A stretch of DNA of 64,000 nt from Oceanobacter sp045430275 (GCA_045430275.1 JAILXU010000002.1:62001-126000), one strand, 5' to 3'; counted from the first letter of the stretch, positions 18,601 through 26,779 are shown. Notes: generated by a model from the letters alone, not told the origin. A program made the numbers and translations.

Positions 18601-19511
18601 CCGGAATGTGGCGCAATGGCGGTTGGGTGGTTGTGGGTTTCCACCTTCATCAGGATATGCATATCTTCTTCGTGATAGGCATAGCCACGGTTATCCGGGC
18701 TGGGGAAGAAACGGCCGCTTTTAGGGCCACAGATCACAGACGCGTTGTCTTTATAGGCCGACAAAATGTTATCGCTGTAACACTCGTAGGTGTTCTTGAT
18801 CATCTGGAACAGCGACTTGTCCTGATCTTCGCCATCAATCGTCCAACTGGCGTTGAAGATCTTGTGACGACAGTGCTCAGAGTTCGCCTGAGCGAACATC
18901 ATCAACTCGACGTCGGTCGGGTTGCGATCAAGAATCTTGTAGTTATCAACCAGATAGTCGATTTCGTCATCGGCCAATGCCAGACCCAGATTTTGATCCG
19001 CCGCAACCAGCGCATCGCGGCCACCAGTCAGAATATCGACGGTTTCCAGCGGTGCAGGTTCAGCATGAGAGAACAGGCTCGCAGCGTCGGCGCTGTCTGT
19101 CAGAACCGCTTCAACCATGCGGTCGTGCAAGGCTGCAGCAATCTGCTCACGCTCTGCAGCGGTAATGCCTTCGACGTAGTAAACAACGCCGCGTTCCAGA
19201 CGCAGTACGTTGTCCAGACCACAGTTATGGGCGATATCCGAGGCTTTGGATGACCATGGCGAAATGGTGCCAAAACGCGGCACAACCAGAAATTGCTCGC
19301 CAGCTCCCTCTTTGATTTCCGCTTTGGGGCCGTATTTCAGCAGACGTGCCAGCACCTGCAATTCGTTGCCATCCAGCTCTGCTCGGGTATCGGCAAAGTG
19401 AACAAATTCGGCATACACAGACGATACCGCAGGAACGATCGATTGCAGTTTTGACAGGACTTTATTCTGACGGAATTCAGAAAGCGCCGGGGCGCCGCGC
19501 AGTTCTAGCAT
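15606..19511 (-). CDS. purL: Phosphoribosylformylglycinamidine synthase PurL (large, single-chain)
   Basis: Fourth step of purine synthesis: FGAR + ATP + glutamine to FGAM. The 1301 residues carry the full single-chain layout of gammaproteobacteria. There is an N-terminal PurS-like part, a linker, the two ATP-binding synthetase halves (KVETHNHPTAIAPHSGAATG; the later PVGKDSMSMKT), and a C-terminal class-I glutaminase domain. The nucleophile Cys is in ALGVCNGCQML and the His/Glu pair is near MPHPERVFR. AGGAG nine bases before the ATG supports the start. It is monocistronic with its own terminator. No PurR-type operator is apparent upstream. Confidence 0.97.
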   Translation of the reverse strand: MLELRGAPALSEFRQNKVLSKLQSIVPAVSSVYAEFVHFADTRAELDGNELQVLARLLKYGPKAEIKEGAGEQFLVVPRFGTISPWSSKASDIAHNCGLDNVLRLERGVVYYVEGITAAEREQIAAALHDRMVEAVLTDSADAASLFSHAEPAPLETVDILTGGRDALVAADQNLGLALADDEIDYLVDNYKILDRNPTDVELMMFAQANSEHCRHKIFNASWTIDGEDQDKSLFQMIKNTYECYSDNILSAYKDNASVICGPKSGRFFPSPDNRGYAYHEEDMHILMKVETHNHPTAIAPHSGAATGSGGEIRDEGATGRGSKPKAGLTGFSVSDLKIPGFEQPWESQYGKPDRIVSALDIMLEGPIGGAAFNNEFGRPALNGYFRTFELQHDGEVRGYHKPIMIAGGYGNIRDEHVQKGEIPVGARLIALGGPAMQIGLGGGAASSMSSGQSNADLDFASVQRENPEMERRCQEVIDRCWQMGDSNPIAFIHDVGAGGLSNAFPELVGDGGRGGNFELRNVPNDEPGMSPLAIWSNESQERYVMAVPEADMDTFDAICERERCPYAVVGYATEEEHLTVTDSHFGNKPVDLPLQVLLGKPPRMHRDVASRAVNAERFNSADLDLSEAAARVLTLPTVASKSFLITIGDRSITGTVARDQFVGPWQVPVADVAVTTSSYDGYVGEVMAMGERTPVALLDSPASGRLAVAEAITNLAAAPIAQLADVKMSANWMCAAGHDGEDQKLYDTVKAVGMELCPELQVTIPVGKDSMSMKTRWQEDGADGQVESKAVTAPMSLVITGFAPVTDARKVLTPQVRTDQGATDLLLIDLGRGQNRLGASCLAQVYGEVGSVPADLDDAEDLKAFFAVMQGLNADSKLLAYHDRSDGGLFATLTEMAFAGHCGMDIKMDLLAESKDDLAAALFAEELGGVIQVGRDDLEEVLAQFEAAGLGDCTQVIGSVNEDDQITFSFQDEEFLTESRVNWQRLWAQTSYELQALRDNADCAQQEFDSLLDAEDPGLHAELSFDINEDITADLPAASSDEAPKVAILREQGVNGQIEMAAAFDRAGFTAIDVHMSDVLSGSVTLEGFRGLVACGGFSYGDVLGAGEGWAKSILFNEQARSQFAAFFERQDTFALGVCNGCQMLSNLHELIPGAEHWPHFVRNMSEQFEARVAMVEVQESDSVFLAGMAGSRMPIAVAHGEGRAEFADNAEIDELAGQIALRYVDNRGAVTEQYPANPNGSPQGITGLTANDGRVTIMMPHPERVFRAIQNSWAPDEWSEDGAWMRMFRNARVWCEEQA

Positions 19512-19958
19512 GAAGGTGTGACTCCTGGATCAGGGCCAATGAAACAAGGGAAAAATGAGGCGGAATGATACTGGAATGGTTGCCACGCTACCAGACACTA
19601 ACCGGAGAACACGGATAATGCGCCTGGAAAAGTACCGGAAAATGGCATTTCTGGGCGTCAACACTGTAATTTCAAGCTACATTAGACACACAGTTTCAAA
19701 GCCAGACCAAAGACGAGTACAGCCTCAAGGTCTATTATGAGAAGGTAAATTACACAAACAGTCGCTGCTACGGAATCAATACGGAGCTTTAGAGACCAAC
19801 CCAAACAGGCGTTCCCTACACCATCGTCAACTGGAGATTATCCGCCTGTCATACGTTTGTAACCACTTATCCCACCGGCTGTTTTTTGCACAGGGTTAAG
19901 GTTACTATGGTCGCCGCAACAGGATGTTGCACCAAAATAGTGCAAAATGGAGTCAGCC
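19512..19958. other. Divergent intergenic region purL/mltF
   Basis: About 430 bases holding promoters for both genes. The short frames within lack ribosome sites and are not convincing. The only clear element is the dyad at 19927-19945 just before mltF. Confidence 0.5.
19927..19945. promoter_or_regulatory. NtrC-site-like dyad immediately upstream of mltF
   Basis: TTGCACCAAAATAGTGCAA is a 6-bp inverted repeat. Its core differs by one base from the classical NtrC site TGCACCAAAATGGTGCA. It ends 13 bases before the chosen mltF start, so it could block transcription or, as RNA, form a hairpin beside the ribosome site. No sigma54 promoter of correct spacing was found nearby. Confidence 0.4.
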
Positions 19959-21401
19959 ATGTTGTTCAAAACCATCAAATTTCTGCTCGGCATCGCCACT
20001 ACTGTGGTTTGCCTGACAGCCATCACCGGCAGCGTTCGTCCCACCGCTCTGGAAGAAATTCGCGTATCGGGCACCGTAACCATCGTTACCCGCAACAGTC
20101 CAACCACTTACTTTGAAGACCGTGGTGGCATCGCCGGATACGAATACGAGCTGATGAACGAATTCGCTGATTTTCTCGGCGTCAAACTGAACGTCGTTGT
20201 CGCAGACAATCTGAACGACATTTTCAATCAACTTCGCCGCGATGAAGCCCACCTCGCCGCCGCAGGCCTGACCATTACGCCAGAACGCCAGCGCTGGTTT
20301 CGTTTTGGCACACCGTATCAGCAAGTGGATGAAGTCGTTGTCTATCGTCGTGGCACCCAAAAACCGCGCAAACTAACCGACATGCTGGGGAAAATGCTGG
20401 TTGTTTCCTCTGGCTCCAGTCACTCAGAAACGCTGCGACATATTCAGGAAGAGCAACTGCCAGAACTCAGCTGGAGTGAATCAGACGACCTCGACACAAC
20501 CGACTTATTGCATCAGGTTGAAAACGGCGACATCCACTTCACCCTGATTGATTCCAATGAATTTGCCGCTCTTCAAGCGTATTTCCCCAATTTAGGCACC
20601 GGTATCACAGTAGGTGAGAACAAACCACTGGCCTGGGCTTTCAAACACAGCCGCGACCCCAGCCTGGTGTCTGCCGTGCAGGAGTTTTTCAGTCTGCCCC
20701 GTACACGCCAGCAGCTAGCGCAACTGAGCGAGCGCTATTACGGCCATCTGGCCGAGCTGGATTATGTCGGGGCCAAGCGCTTTGTGCGACAAATTGGCCG
20801 TAAGCTGAACCGCTACAAAGGGCACTTCCAGACCGCTGCTGAACAATATGGCTTTGATGACTGGCGTTTGCTGGCCGCTGTAGGCTATCAGGAAAGTCAC
20901 TGGAACCCGCAAGCCACCAGCTTTACCGGCGTTCGCGGCATCATGATGCTGACACGCAATACCGCCAAGGATCTGGGCGTCACCGACCGCCTCGACCCGG
21001 AACAGAGCATCTTTGGCGGTTCTCGCTACCTGGCCGGACTCAAAAAGCGTCTGGGCGATCAGATTGCCGAGCCAGACCGCACCTGGCTGAGCATGGCATC
21101 CTACAACATTGGCTATGGCCACCTGCAGGACGCTCGCCGTCTGGCGTATGAAATGGGCGGCAACCCGAATTTGTGGAAAGACGTAAAAGAAGTTCTGCCA
21201 CTGCTGAGCCAACGCAAATACCATAAGAACACCCGCTACGGTTATGCCCGTGGCCGTGAAGCGGTGGACTACGTACAGAATATTCGTCGTTACTACGATG
21301 TGCTGGTCTGGAACGAAGAACAGCAATTACGACTGGCCCAGAAAGAAAAAGAGAAAGTGCAGCTCTCGTCTTCTCTCACCATTATTCCTCCACTCCTCTG
21401 A
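19959..21401 (+). CDS. mltF: Membrane-bound lytic murein transglycosylase F
   Basis: Cleaves peptidoglycan between MurNAc and GlcNAc to form 1,6-anhydroMurNAc. I start at 19959 (MLFKTIKFLLGI) because GGAG precedes it at good distance; an ATG four codons earlier is possible. After the signal/anchor comes a solute-binding-like domain (about 40-260), regulatory in MltF. The lysozyme-like C-terminal domain follows, with catalytic Glu in AAVGYQESHWNPQA and the family blocks GVRGIMMLT and SYNIGYGHLQDAR. The 480 residues match the family. Its 3' end overlaps the convergent tadA gene by 20 bases. Confidence 0.93.
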   Translation: MLFKTIKFLLGIATTVVCLTAITGSVRPTALEEIRVSGTVTIVTRNSPTTYFEDRGGIAGYEYELMNEFADFLGVKLNVVVADNLNDIFNQLRRDEAHLAAAGLTITPERQRWFRFGTPYQQVDEVVVYRRGTQKPRKLTDMLGKMLVVSSGSSHSETLRHIQEEQLPELSWSESDDLDTTDLLHQVENGDIHFTLIDSNEFAALQAYFPNLGTGITVGENKPLAWAFKHSRDPSLVSAVQEFFSLPRTRQQLAQLSERYYGHLAELDYVGAKRFVRQIGRKLNRYKGHFQTAAEQYGFDDWRLLAAVGYQESHWNPQATSFTGVRGIMMLTRNTAKDLGVTDRLDPEQSIFGGSRYLAGLKKRLGDQIAEPDRTWLSMASYNIGYGHLQDARRLAYEMGGNPNLWKDVKEVLPLLSQRKYHKNTRYGYARGREAVDYVQNIRRYYDVLVWNEEQQLRLAQKEKEKVQLSSSLTIIPPLL

Positions 21402-21987
21402 GTGTTTGCGGGTCATCTGACCCGCCTTTTTTTGCCTCCAGTTCCTGTTCTTCCACTTCTTGAGCCTGTAACTCCTGCGCCTGCGCGGCCTTCGCTGCTG
21501 CTTTCAAACGCTTTTTCGCAGCCCGACGCCGGGCAAAAAAATCCGACAGAATCTGACCACATTCCTGCGCCAGAACACCGCCCTGCACGTCAAAATAGTG
21601 ATTAAAGAAAGGCTGTTGAGGCAACTGAATGGCGCTAACGATCACACCGGCTTTCGGTTCTGTCGCACCATAAACAAGGCGGGCAATGCGACCGTGCGTC
21701 ATGGCACCGAAGCACATGGTGCAAGGCTCCAACGTCACATACAGCGTGGCGTTGGACAGCCGATAGTTACCGATTTCCGCGGTGGCAGAACGAATCGCAA
21801 CCATCTCGGCATGAGCACTGGGATCAAACGAGGTAATTGGCTGGTTATAACCCTCACCGATGACCCGACCATCCTGCACCACAATGGCTCCGACCGGAAC
21901 CTCTCCCAATTCCGCAGCCTGCTGCGCCAGCGATAACGCCAGCGCCATCGCCTCTTCGTCGGATTCCACAGAACGACCTGTTAACAT
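21382..21987 (-). CDS. tadA: tRNA-specific adenosine deaminase TadA
   Basis: Deaminates A34 to inosine in tRNA-Arg(ACG). Zinc-site motifs HAE (in SAHAEMVAIR) and PCTMC are intact, with the Glu as proton shuttle. I take the ATG at 21987 (MLTGRSVESDEEAM), which has a G-rich ribosome site, rather than the GTG nine codons upstream. Beyond the usual end of the enzyme (ILSDFFARRR) there is an unusual ~45-residue tail, first Ala/Lys-rich then Glu-rich. The last codons and the tail overlap the mltF 3' end and its terminator on the other strand, so the tail may have grown by stop loss. Confidence 0.93.
   Translation of the reverse strand: MLTGRSVESDEEAMALALSLAQQAAELGEVPVGAIVVQDGRVIGEGYNQPITSFDPSAHAEMVAIRSATAEIGNYRLSNATLYVTLEPCTMCFGAMTHGRIARLVYGATEPKAGVIVSAIQLPQQPFFNHYFDVQGGVLAQECGQILSDFFARRRAAKKRLKAAAKAAQAQELQAQEVEEQELEAKKGGSDDPQTLRGVEE
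21408..21433 (+). terminator. mltF terminator inside the tadA coding region
   Basis: GCGGGTCA/TGACCCGC with a 2-base loop, followed by seven T, starts 7 bases after the mltF stop. It lies wholly within the 3' coding part of convergent tadA. Confidence 0.8.
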
Positions 21988-22095
21988 ACGCACCCCAGTC
22001 TCTTTGCTCCACACACGTCAGCCACCGTCAATACACGACCATCGCTGTTTATCGAGCGCATCATAGGGGTTCAATCAGGAATAGGAAATACGGAC

Positions 22096-22115
22096 ATGCC
22101 CGGCCAGCCGGGCAT
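22096..22115. terminator. Hairpin after the RRM gene
   Basis: ATGCCCGG/CCGGGCAT stem with a 4-base loop, just past the stop at 22122 on the minus strand. The T tract is poor, so this is a weak terminator call. Confidence 0.45.
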
Positions 22116-22121
22116 CAGAGA

Positions 22122-22397
22122 TTAACGCGGAGCGCGCGGCATGCGCGGACGATCTTCCCGAAGATGAGCTTCGTTGACACGTAAGGCACGACCATTCATA
22201 TCCTTGCCATTGAGCGCTTCCACCGCCTGATTGGCAGCAGTGGTGTCCGCCATTTCCACAAACCCGAACCCCTTCGAGCGATTGGTCTCCCGGTCGATCA
22301 CTACTGTAGCCCGGCTGACAGCGCCAAATCCGGCGAACAGATCCTGAAGTTCTTCCTTGGTGACGGAATACGGCAAGTTACCCACGTAGATATTCAT
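22122..22397 (-). CDS. Small RRM-domain RNA-binding protein
   Basis: The 91-residue protein is a single RNA recognition motif. RNP2 is IYVGNL (3-8) and RNP1 is KGFGFVEM (about 42-49), with the aromatic residues that stack on RNA. A short Arg/Pro tail follows. It resembles the cold-inducible single-RRM proteins common in cyanobacteria and marine proteobacteria. Targets are unknown. It is flanked by tadA on one side and hemH on the other, with its own promoter space. Confidence 0.9.
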   Translation of the reverse strand: MNIYVGNLPYSVTKEELQDLFAGFGAVSRATVVIDRETNRSKGFGFVEMADTTAANQAVEALNGKDMNGRALRVNEAHLREDRPRMPRAPR

Positions 22398-22507
22398 ACT
22401 TAATCATCCAGACCGTTTCGGCAGTGTTGTGTGTCATCGCACCTCATTACGAAGGTGGATTATCAAACTCAAACCGCGACGGTTTTATGACAATGCCAGC
22501 AAACCCA

Positions 22508-22532
22508 AAAACCCGCATCCAGTGCGGGTTTT
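22508..22532 (-). terminator. hemH terminator
   Basis: AAAACCCGCA (22508-22517) / TGCGGGTTTT (22523-22532) lies about 30 bases past the hemH stop. It serves the minus strand, where T-rich sequence follows the stem. Confidence 0.75.
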
Positions 22533-22563
22533 CTTATTGGCAGGACTGAAATTGAAAAGAGGT

Positions 22564-23580
22564 CTATTCCCAGCCGCTGGTATTGTCTTTCACCAACTTG
22601 GTGAACAACTCGATATGATCCGGGCGGTCGTTCAGGCACGGAATGTAGTGATAATCCTGGCCACCGGCTTCAGTAAAGAGTTCACGGTTTTCAACCTCCA
22701 GCTCTTCCAGCGTCTCCAGACAATCGGCGGAGAATGCCGGGCTGATCACATCGACACGACCCAGCCCAGATTTGCCCCACTCTTCCAGAGTTTTGTCGGT
22801 ATAGGGCTTGACCCATTCCTCACGACCAAATCGGGACTGGAACGCACACAGCCACTGGTCTTCGTTCAGCTCCAGTGCCTGCGCCAGCAGACGAGCCGTT
22901 TCACGGCATTGATCAGGATACGGGTCGCCGTTATCAGCGTAGCGCTGGGGAATGCCGTGGAATGACATCAGCAACTTGTCGCCCCGACCTTTCTCAGCCC
23001 AGTATTCACGCACGGAATTGGCCAGTGCGCCGATGTACAAGGGGTGATTGTGGTATTCCGTCACCCAGCGAATGCCCGGCAAGTGCGGGCATTTCATCAG
23101 CCCTTTGGCCAGACGGTCATGAACCGCTCCGGTGGTTGCGCCCGCCAGTTGCGGATACGCAGGCAGTACCAGCATGTTGCTGACACCGGCCTGACGCAGC
23201 TTGCGTCCGGCTTCTTCCATGGTCGGGCTGCCGTAGGTCATCGCCAGTTCGACCGGAATATCGCAGCCGTATTCCTGCTTCAGTTGTGCTGCCAGAGCGC
23301 GCTGTTGATCACGGGAAATCAGCATCAGCGGCGAGCCGTCTTCTGGCCAGCCATCTTTCTTCCAGCGCCAGACCGATGCATACGCTTTGGCGACCTTGCC
23401 GGGTCGGAAGCGCAGGATAACGCCGTTCAGAATCAGCCACCAGATTGGGCGTGGCACGTCGACAACGCGCTTGTCCCAAAGGAATTCAGCCAGGTATGTG
23501 CGCACTGCAGAAGCCGTGGGTGCCTCTGGCGTACCAAGATTCACAAACAGAACGCCGAAAGGCGGTTTCTGGTCTGCCAT
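22564..23580 (-). CDS. hemH: Ferrochelatase
   Basis: Inserts Fe2+ into protoporphyrin IX, the last step of haem synthesis. The start at 23580 (MADQKPPFGVLFVNLGTP) follows GGAG and matches the family; the longer frame adds 16 residues without support. Family features are GVLFVNLGTPEAP, the MSFHGIPQRY block with the metal-handling His, and VDVISPAFSADCLETLEEL near the C-terminus, with the second conserved acidic cluster. 338 residues is ordinary. Confidence 0.95.
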   Translation of the reverse strand: MADQKPPFGVLFVNLGTPEAPTASAVRTYLAEFLWDKRVVDVPRPIWWLILNGVILRFRPGKVAKAYASVWRWKKDGWPEDGSPLMLISRDQQRALAAQLKQEYGCDIPVELAMTYGSPTMEEAGRKLRQAGVSNMLVLPAYPQLAGATTGAVHDRLAKGLMKCPHLPGIRWVTEYHNHPLYIGALANSVREYWAEKGRGDKLLMSFHGIPQRYADNGDPYPDQCRETARLLAQALELNEDQWLCAFQSRFGREEWVKPYTDKTLEEWGKSGLGRVDVISPAFSADCLETLEELEVENRELFTEAGGQDYHYIPCLNDRPDHIELFTKLVKDNTSGWE

Positions 23581-23678
23581 AAACTGATCGCTCCACCATG
23601 TATAAGTTTTGCGTAAGTTTATGCACAAGATCGGTCAATCTCAAGAACCCAGAAAGATGAATTAAACAAAACAAACCC

Positions 23679-23707
23679 TTGCCAAAAACTCAACACAAGG
23701 CTAATTT
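23679..23707 (+). promoter_or_regulatory. Sigma70-type promoter of the marR-like gene
   Basis: TTGCCA at 23679-23684, 17-base spacer, TAATTT at 23702-23707. The operator dyad starts at the last base of the -10. Confidence 0.55.
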
Positions 23708-23724
23708 AGTTCGCTAACGAACTA
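23707..23724. promoter_or_regulatory. Probable MarR-family operator
   Basis: A perfect inverted repeat TAGTTCG-CTAA-CGAACTA overlaps the -10 edge and start point of the promoter for the MarR gene beginning at 23748. Its length and symmetry fit a MarR dimer site, implying autorepression. Confidence 0.65.
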
Positions 23725-23747
23725 TAACGACAGAAAACCAGGCTTTT

Positions 23748-24161
23748 ATGGATAAACGACTCTTCTTTCTGCTGAACATGGCTCAGCACAAGCTCTTTCG
23801 CTTTGCCGATCAGCGCTGTCAGGACGAATGCGGCATCAGCGTGACGCAAATGGGCATGCTGATGTACCTGAAGCAACAACCAGATTGTCAGCAAAAACAG
23901 GCAGCGGCGGCACTTGGTCTGAACAAACCGGCAGTGACCGGATTAGTGAATCGCCTGCTGGAGCAACAACTGATCCAGCGCTCCCCGTGCCCGGACGATG
24001 GCCGCGCCATGTTGCTGTCGCTGACACCTGAAGGGCTGGAAAAAGTCACCGCCGCCAAGCCTCTGATTGCCGAGCTGAACCAGCAACTCTGCGACGACTT
24101 CACCGAAGACGACATCAACACCGTGCTGCGCTTTCTCAACCACCTGATGACGCGTTTCTGA
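23748..24161 (+). CDS. MarR-family transcriptional regulator
   Basis: The 137-residue protein has a winged-helix DNA-binding domain: helix-turn-helix around QKQAAAALGLNKPAVTGLVNRLL, then the wing SPCPDDGRAMLLSLTPEG, between dimerisation helices. Members bind small phenolic or oxidant ligands and then release DNA. An 18-bp perfect dyad overlaps its own promoter. An alpha/beta hydrolase gene follows 21 bases downstream, a common regulator-plus-target-enzyme pairing. The ligand is unknown. Confidence 0.9.
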   Translation: MDKRLFFLLNMAQHKLFRFADQRCQDECGISVTQMGMLMYLKQQPDCQQKQAAAALGLNKPAVTGLVNRLLEQQLIQRSPCPDDGRAMLLSLTPEGLEKVTAAKPLIAELNQQLCDDFTEDDINTVLRFLNHLMTRF

Positions 24162-24182
24162 GCCAGAACAGGAGACACCGAT

Positions 24183-25037
24183 ATGAGCTTTCACTCTTTG
24201 CAGTTAGCCACCTCAGCCGGACACACCATCACGGTGAAGACGTTCCAGCCCGACCAACCCAAAGCCGTGGTGATCGTGGCCGGAGCCGTGGGCGTGCCGC
24301 AATACCACTATGAAAAGTTCGCACGCTGGCTCAGCCAGTTGGGCTACGCCGCCATCACCTTTGATTACGATGGCATTGGCGAGTCGGTCGATGGCCACGT
24401 CAAAAACAGCCGCAGCGACATGATGAGCTGGGGCCGCAACGACGCCAGCGCCGTGCTTGATCATGCCGCCGGGCAATACCCGAATCTGAAGATCAACTGG
24501 GTCGGCCACAGCGTCGGCGGCCAGTTGCTGGGCTTTCTGAGCAACGCTCATCTGATCGACAAGGTCGTCACCGTCGCCTCCGGCAGCGGTTACTGGTGGC
24601 ACAATTCAGCGCCAACCAAACGCATCGTCTGGCTGTTGTGGTTTCTGATTGTGCCGGTGATTGTGCCGCTGGCGGGGTACTTTCCGGGGCGAACACTGAA
24701 TATGGTTGGTGACTTGCCCAAACCGATGATGCAGCAATGGCGACGCTGGTGTCTGAACCATCGCTACGCGCTGGGTGTGGAAGGCGATGCCGTTGTTGAA
24801 GAGTTCGAGCAACGCACCTTCCCGATGACCGGCATCTGGTTTTCGGATGACGAAATGATGTCGGCCAAGAGCATCGAAAGCCTGCACGGCTTCTACCCCA
24901 ATGCACCGAAGCAGATGATTTGCGTCAAACCGGAAGACGCCGGACACAAGCGCATTGGCCATCTGGGCTGGTTCAAGGATCGCTACCAGAGCGGCATCTG
25001 GGAGCAGTTTATCCTGCCGGAGCTGGTCAGCAACTGA
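24183..25037 (+). CDS. Alpha/beta hydrolase (serine esterase-like)
   Basis: The 284-residue soluble enzyme has the nucleophile elbow GHSVGG (Ser110) and an early VAGAVGVPQYHYEKFA oxyanion segment. The probable catalytic His lies in DAGHKRIGHLGWF and an Asp in FSDDEMM. A hydrophobic stretch near 145-165 is part of the fold or cap. It is cotranscribed with the MarR regulator, so its substrate may be the regulator's ligand or a related aromatic ester. It ends 14 bases before the convergent rtcR stop. Confidence 0.85.
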   Translation: MSFHSLQLATSAGHTITVKTFQPDQPKAVVIVAGAVGVPQYHYEKFARWLSQLGYAAITFDYDGIGESVDGHVKNSRSDMMSWGRNDASAVLDHAAGQYPNLKINWVGHSVGGQLLGFLSNAHLIDKVVTVASGSGYWWHNSAPTKRIVWLLWFLIVPVIVPLAGYFPGRTLNMVGDLPKPMMQQWRRWCLNHRYALGVEGDAVVEEFEQRTFPMTGIWFSDDEMMSAKSIESLHGFYPNAPKQMICVKPEDAGHKRIGHLGWFKDRYQSGIWEQFILPELVSN

Positions 25038-25051
25038 GCACACCAGCCGGT

Positions 25052-26698
25052 TCAGAGATCACCAAATTCCAGCCCGAATTTTTTCAAATAGGTGCGAATA
25101 CGGTGGCTGTCGTTCTGGCTGCGTTTGCCTTCGCGGCTGACGTTAAACAGGGCTCGTCCTGCTTCCGCCATGGAACGGCTGGCTTTGCACACCTGAATCA
25201 CATTGGCCAGTTGCAACTGGTCAAAGTAGTCCAGCCCGGCGACCTGCTCCGGCGTCAGATAACGATTCAGAATCGTGCGATGCGCGTTTTCCGGCAGCTC
25301 GGATACCTGCTCCAGTTCTTCTACTGACGTCTGCTGCGGCAGTGCGTTGACACCCCAGCGCTGGCGCAGACGGATAATCTCGGTTTCAACGTCTGGTTCC
25401 CGAATCCGACCGCCCTGACTCAAAGTGCCGAGCCGCGTGACGCTGGCGTTCAGATCGCGGAAGTTGGCTTTCCACACTCCGTCCGGGCTGGCGGCAAAGC
25501 CCAGATAGCGTTCCCGCGCGGCATGATTGAAGCGCACCAACTGATCCGCTGAGCGAGCGTATTTTTGCAGCTCAAAATCGAGGTTGGCCTCAAAGTCTTC
25601 CAGACGATCCTTGAGCGCCGGAAGCTCCCAGTGCCACAGGTCGATTCTGGCCAGCAAATCTTCGCGGAAAGCGCCCTCCTGTACCGCCTGACGCAGATCG
25701 CGGTTGGTTCCGGCAATCAGTTGAAAATCACTGTGGGTCTGGCGGTCGCTGCCAACCGGGTAGAAACGCTGTTCCTCAATGGCGTGCAACAGCATCGCCT
25801 GCTCATCCAGCCCCAGCTCTCCGATTTCATCCAGAAACAGCACGCCATTATGCGCCTGCTTCAGATAGCCTTCCCGATCCGCACTCGCCCCCGTGAACGC
25901 ACCCTTGCGATGACCAAACAATGCCGACATGGCCCCATCCCCCACCAGCGTGGCGCAGTTGACTGGCACAAAGCTGCCTTCGACCCGATCACGCGATGCC
26001 TTGAGCTCGTAGATTTTCCGCGCCATATGGGTTTTGCCCGCACCGGTCGGGCCGCCCAGCAACACCGGCGCGGTGGAAGCCAGCGCCACCCGTTCGATCT
26101 CGGCAATCAGACGGTTAAAGGCCGGATTCCTCGTGGCAATGCCCTCTTTCAGAAACTCCCGTGCGGTTTGGGCTTCGTCGTAAAAACGCTGCGCCAGCAT
26201 GTCGTAGCGCGATAAATCCAGATCGACGGTATCGATGCGGCCAACCGATTTCACCTCGGCCTCCGGCACCGGCGATGCCTGCAACAGCTTGCCCGGCACC
26301 AGCCGCGCTTCGCTCATCAGGAACATGCAAATCTGGTGAACGTGGGTGCCAGTGGTGATGTGCAGAAAATAGCGCTCGTTGTCCGGGTCAAAACGATAGG
26401 CACTGAAGAAGTCGTACAGCCATTGATAGCTCTCGGCAAAATCCCACGGGTCTTTGAGCGCCGCCTCAATCAGAATCACGTCGGTACCCGGTGACGCCTT
26501 GATCACATCGCGCTGAATGTGCTGCGCCAGCCGCAGATACCTCGGTGGATAAAACAGCTCCAGCCGATGTACCGGAAAGTCCGGCTGCATCACCACGCCC
26601 AGCGTTGGCCGCCAGACATCCCAGCGTTTTTTCCCACGTCCCTTGGCATCCTTGACCACGCCCAGCGTGCCAATCACCACATTCTGCTTGTCTTTCAT
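25052..26698 (-). CDS. rtcR: Sigma54-dependent RNA-repair regulator RtcR
   Basis: Activator of rtc RNA-repair operons. The N-terminal ~160 residues match RtcR's CARF-like sensory domain (GTLGVVKDAKGRGKKRWDVW; ITTGTHVHQICMFLM), which in other bacteria responds to damaged-tRNA ligands. The AAA+ core has Walker A GGPTGAGKT at 215-223, the sigma54-contact loop GAFTGA at 266-271 and Walker B FLDEIGEL. The C-terminus holds a helix-turn-helix-like segment. 548 residues is close to E. coli RtcR. It is divergent from the slipin-rtcB operon, which has a -24/-12 promoter, so direct control is strongly expected. Confidence 0.95.
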   Translation of the reverse strand: MKDKQNVVIGTLGVVKDAKGRGKKRWDVWRPTLGVVMQPDFPVHRLELFYPPRYLRLAQHIQRDVIKASPGTDVILIEAALKDPWDFAESYQWLYDFFSAYRFDPDNERYFLHITTGTHVHQICMFLMSEARLVPGKLLQASPVPEAEVKSVGRIDTVDLDLSRYDMLAQRFYDEAQTAREFLKEGIATRNPAFNRLIAEIERVALASTAPVLLGGPTGAGKTHMARKIYELKASRDRVEGSFVPVNCATLVGDGAMSALFGHRKGAFTGASADREGYLKQAHNGVLFLDEIGELGLDEQAMLLHAIEEQRFYPVGSDRQTHSDFQLIAGTNRDLRQAVQEGAFREDLLARIDLWHWELPALKDRLEDFEANLDFELQKYARSADQLVRFNHAARERYLGFAASPDGVWKANFRDLNASVTRLGTLSQGGRIREPDVETEIIRLRQRWGVNALPQQTSVEELEQVSELPENAHRTILNRYLTPEQVAGLDYFDQLQLANVIQVCKASRSMAEAGRALFNVSREGKRSQNDSHRIRTYLKKFGLEFGDL

Positions 26699-26752
26699 GA
26701 TTTCCCCAGAGGGCGTTCTACACTTTCTGCAAAAACACCACCAATTTTATTC

Positions 26753-26779
26753 GATAGAAAATACTATCCACAAAGATAG
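26753..26779. promoter_or_regulatory. Candidate RtcR upstream activator repeats
   Basis: Three alternating 5-mers GATAG (26753-26757), CTATC (26764-26768) and GATAG (26775-26779), each separated by 6 bases, form two overlapping dyads between rtcR and the sigma54 promoter, about 120-150 bases upstream of that promoter. This is a normal enhancer distance. Assignment is positional only. Confidence 0.4.

Noticed and set aside
15723..19253. Long plus-strand frames of 559 and 519 codons opposite purL
   Set aside because: purL is unmistakable on the other strand. The antisense frames are compositional shadows of GC-rich coding sequence without ribosome sites.
19877..19889. Possible sigma54 promoter (GG...GC) upstream of mltF
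   Set aside because: Only 9 bases between GG and GC where 10 are required, so it does not support the NtrC-like site.
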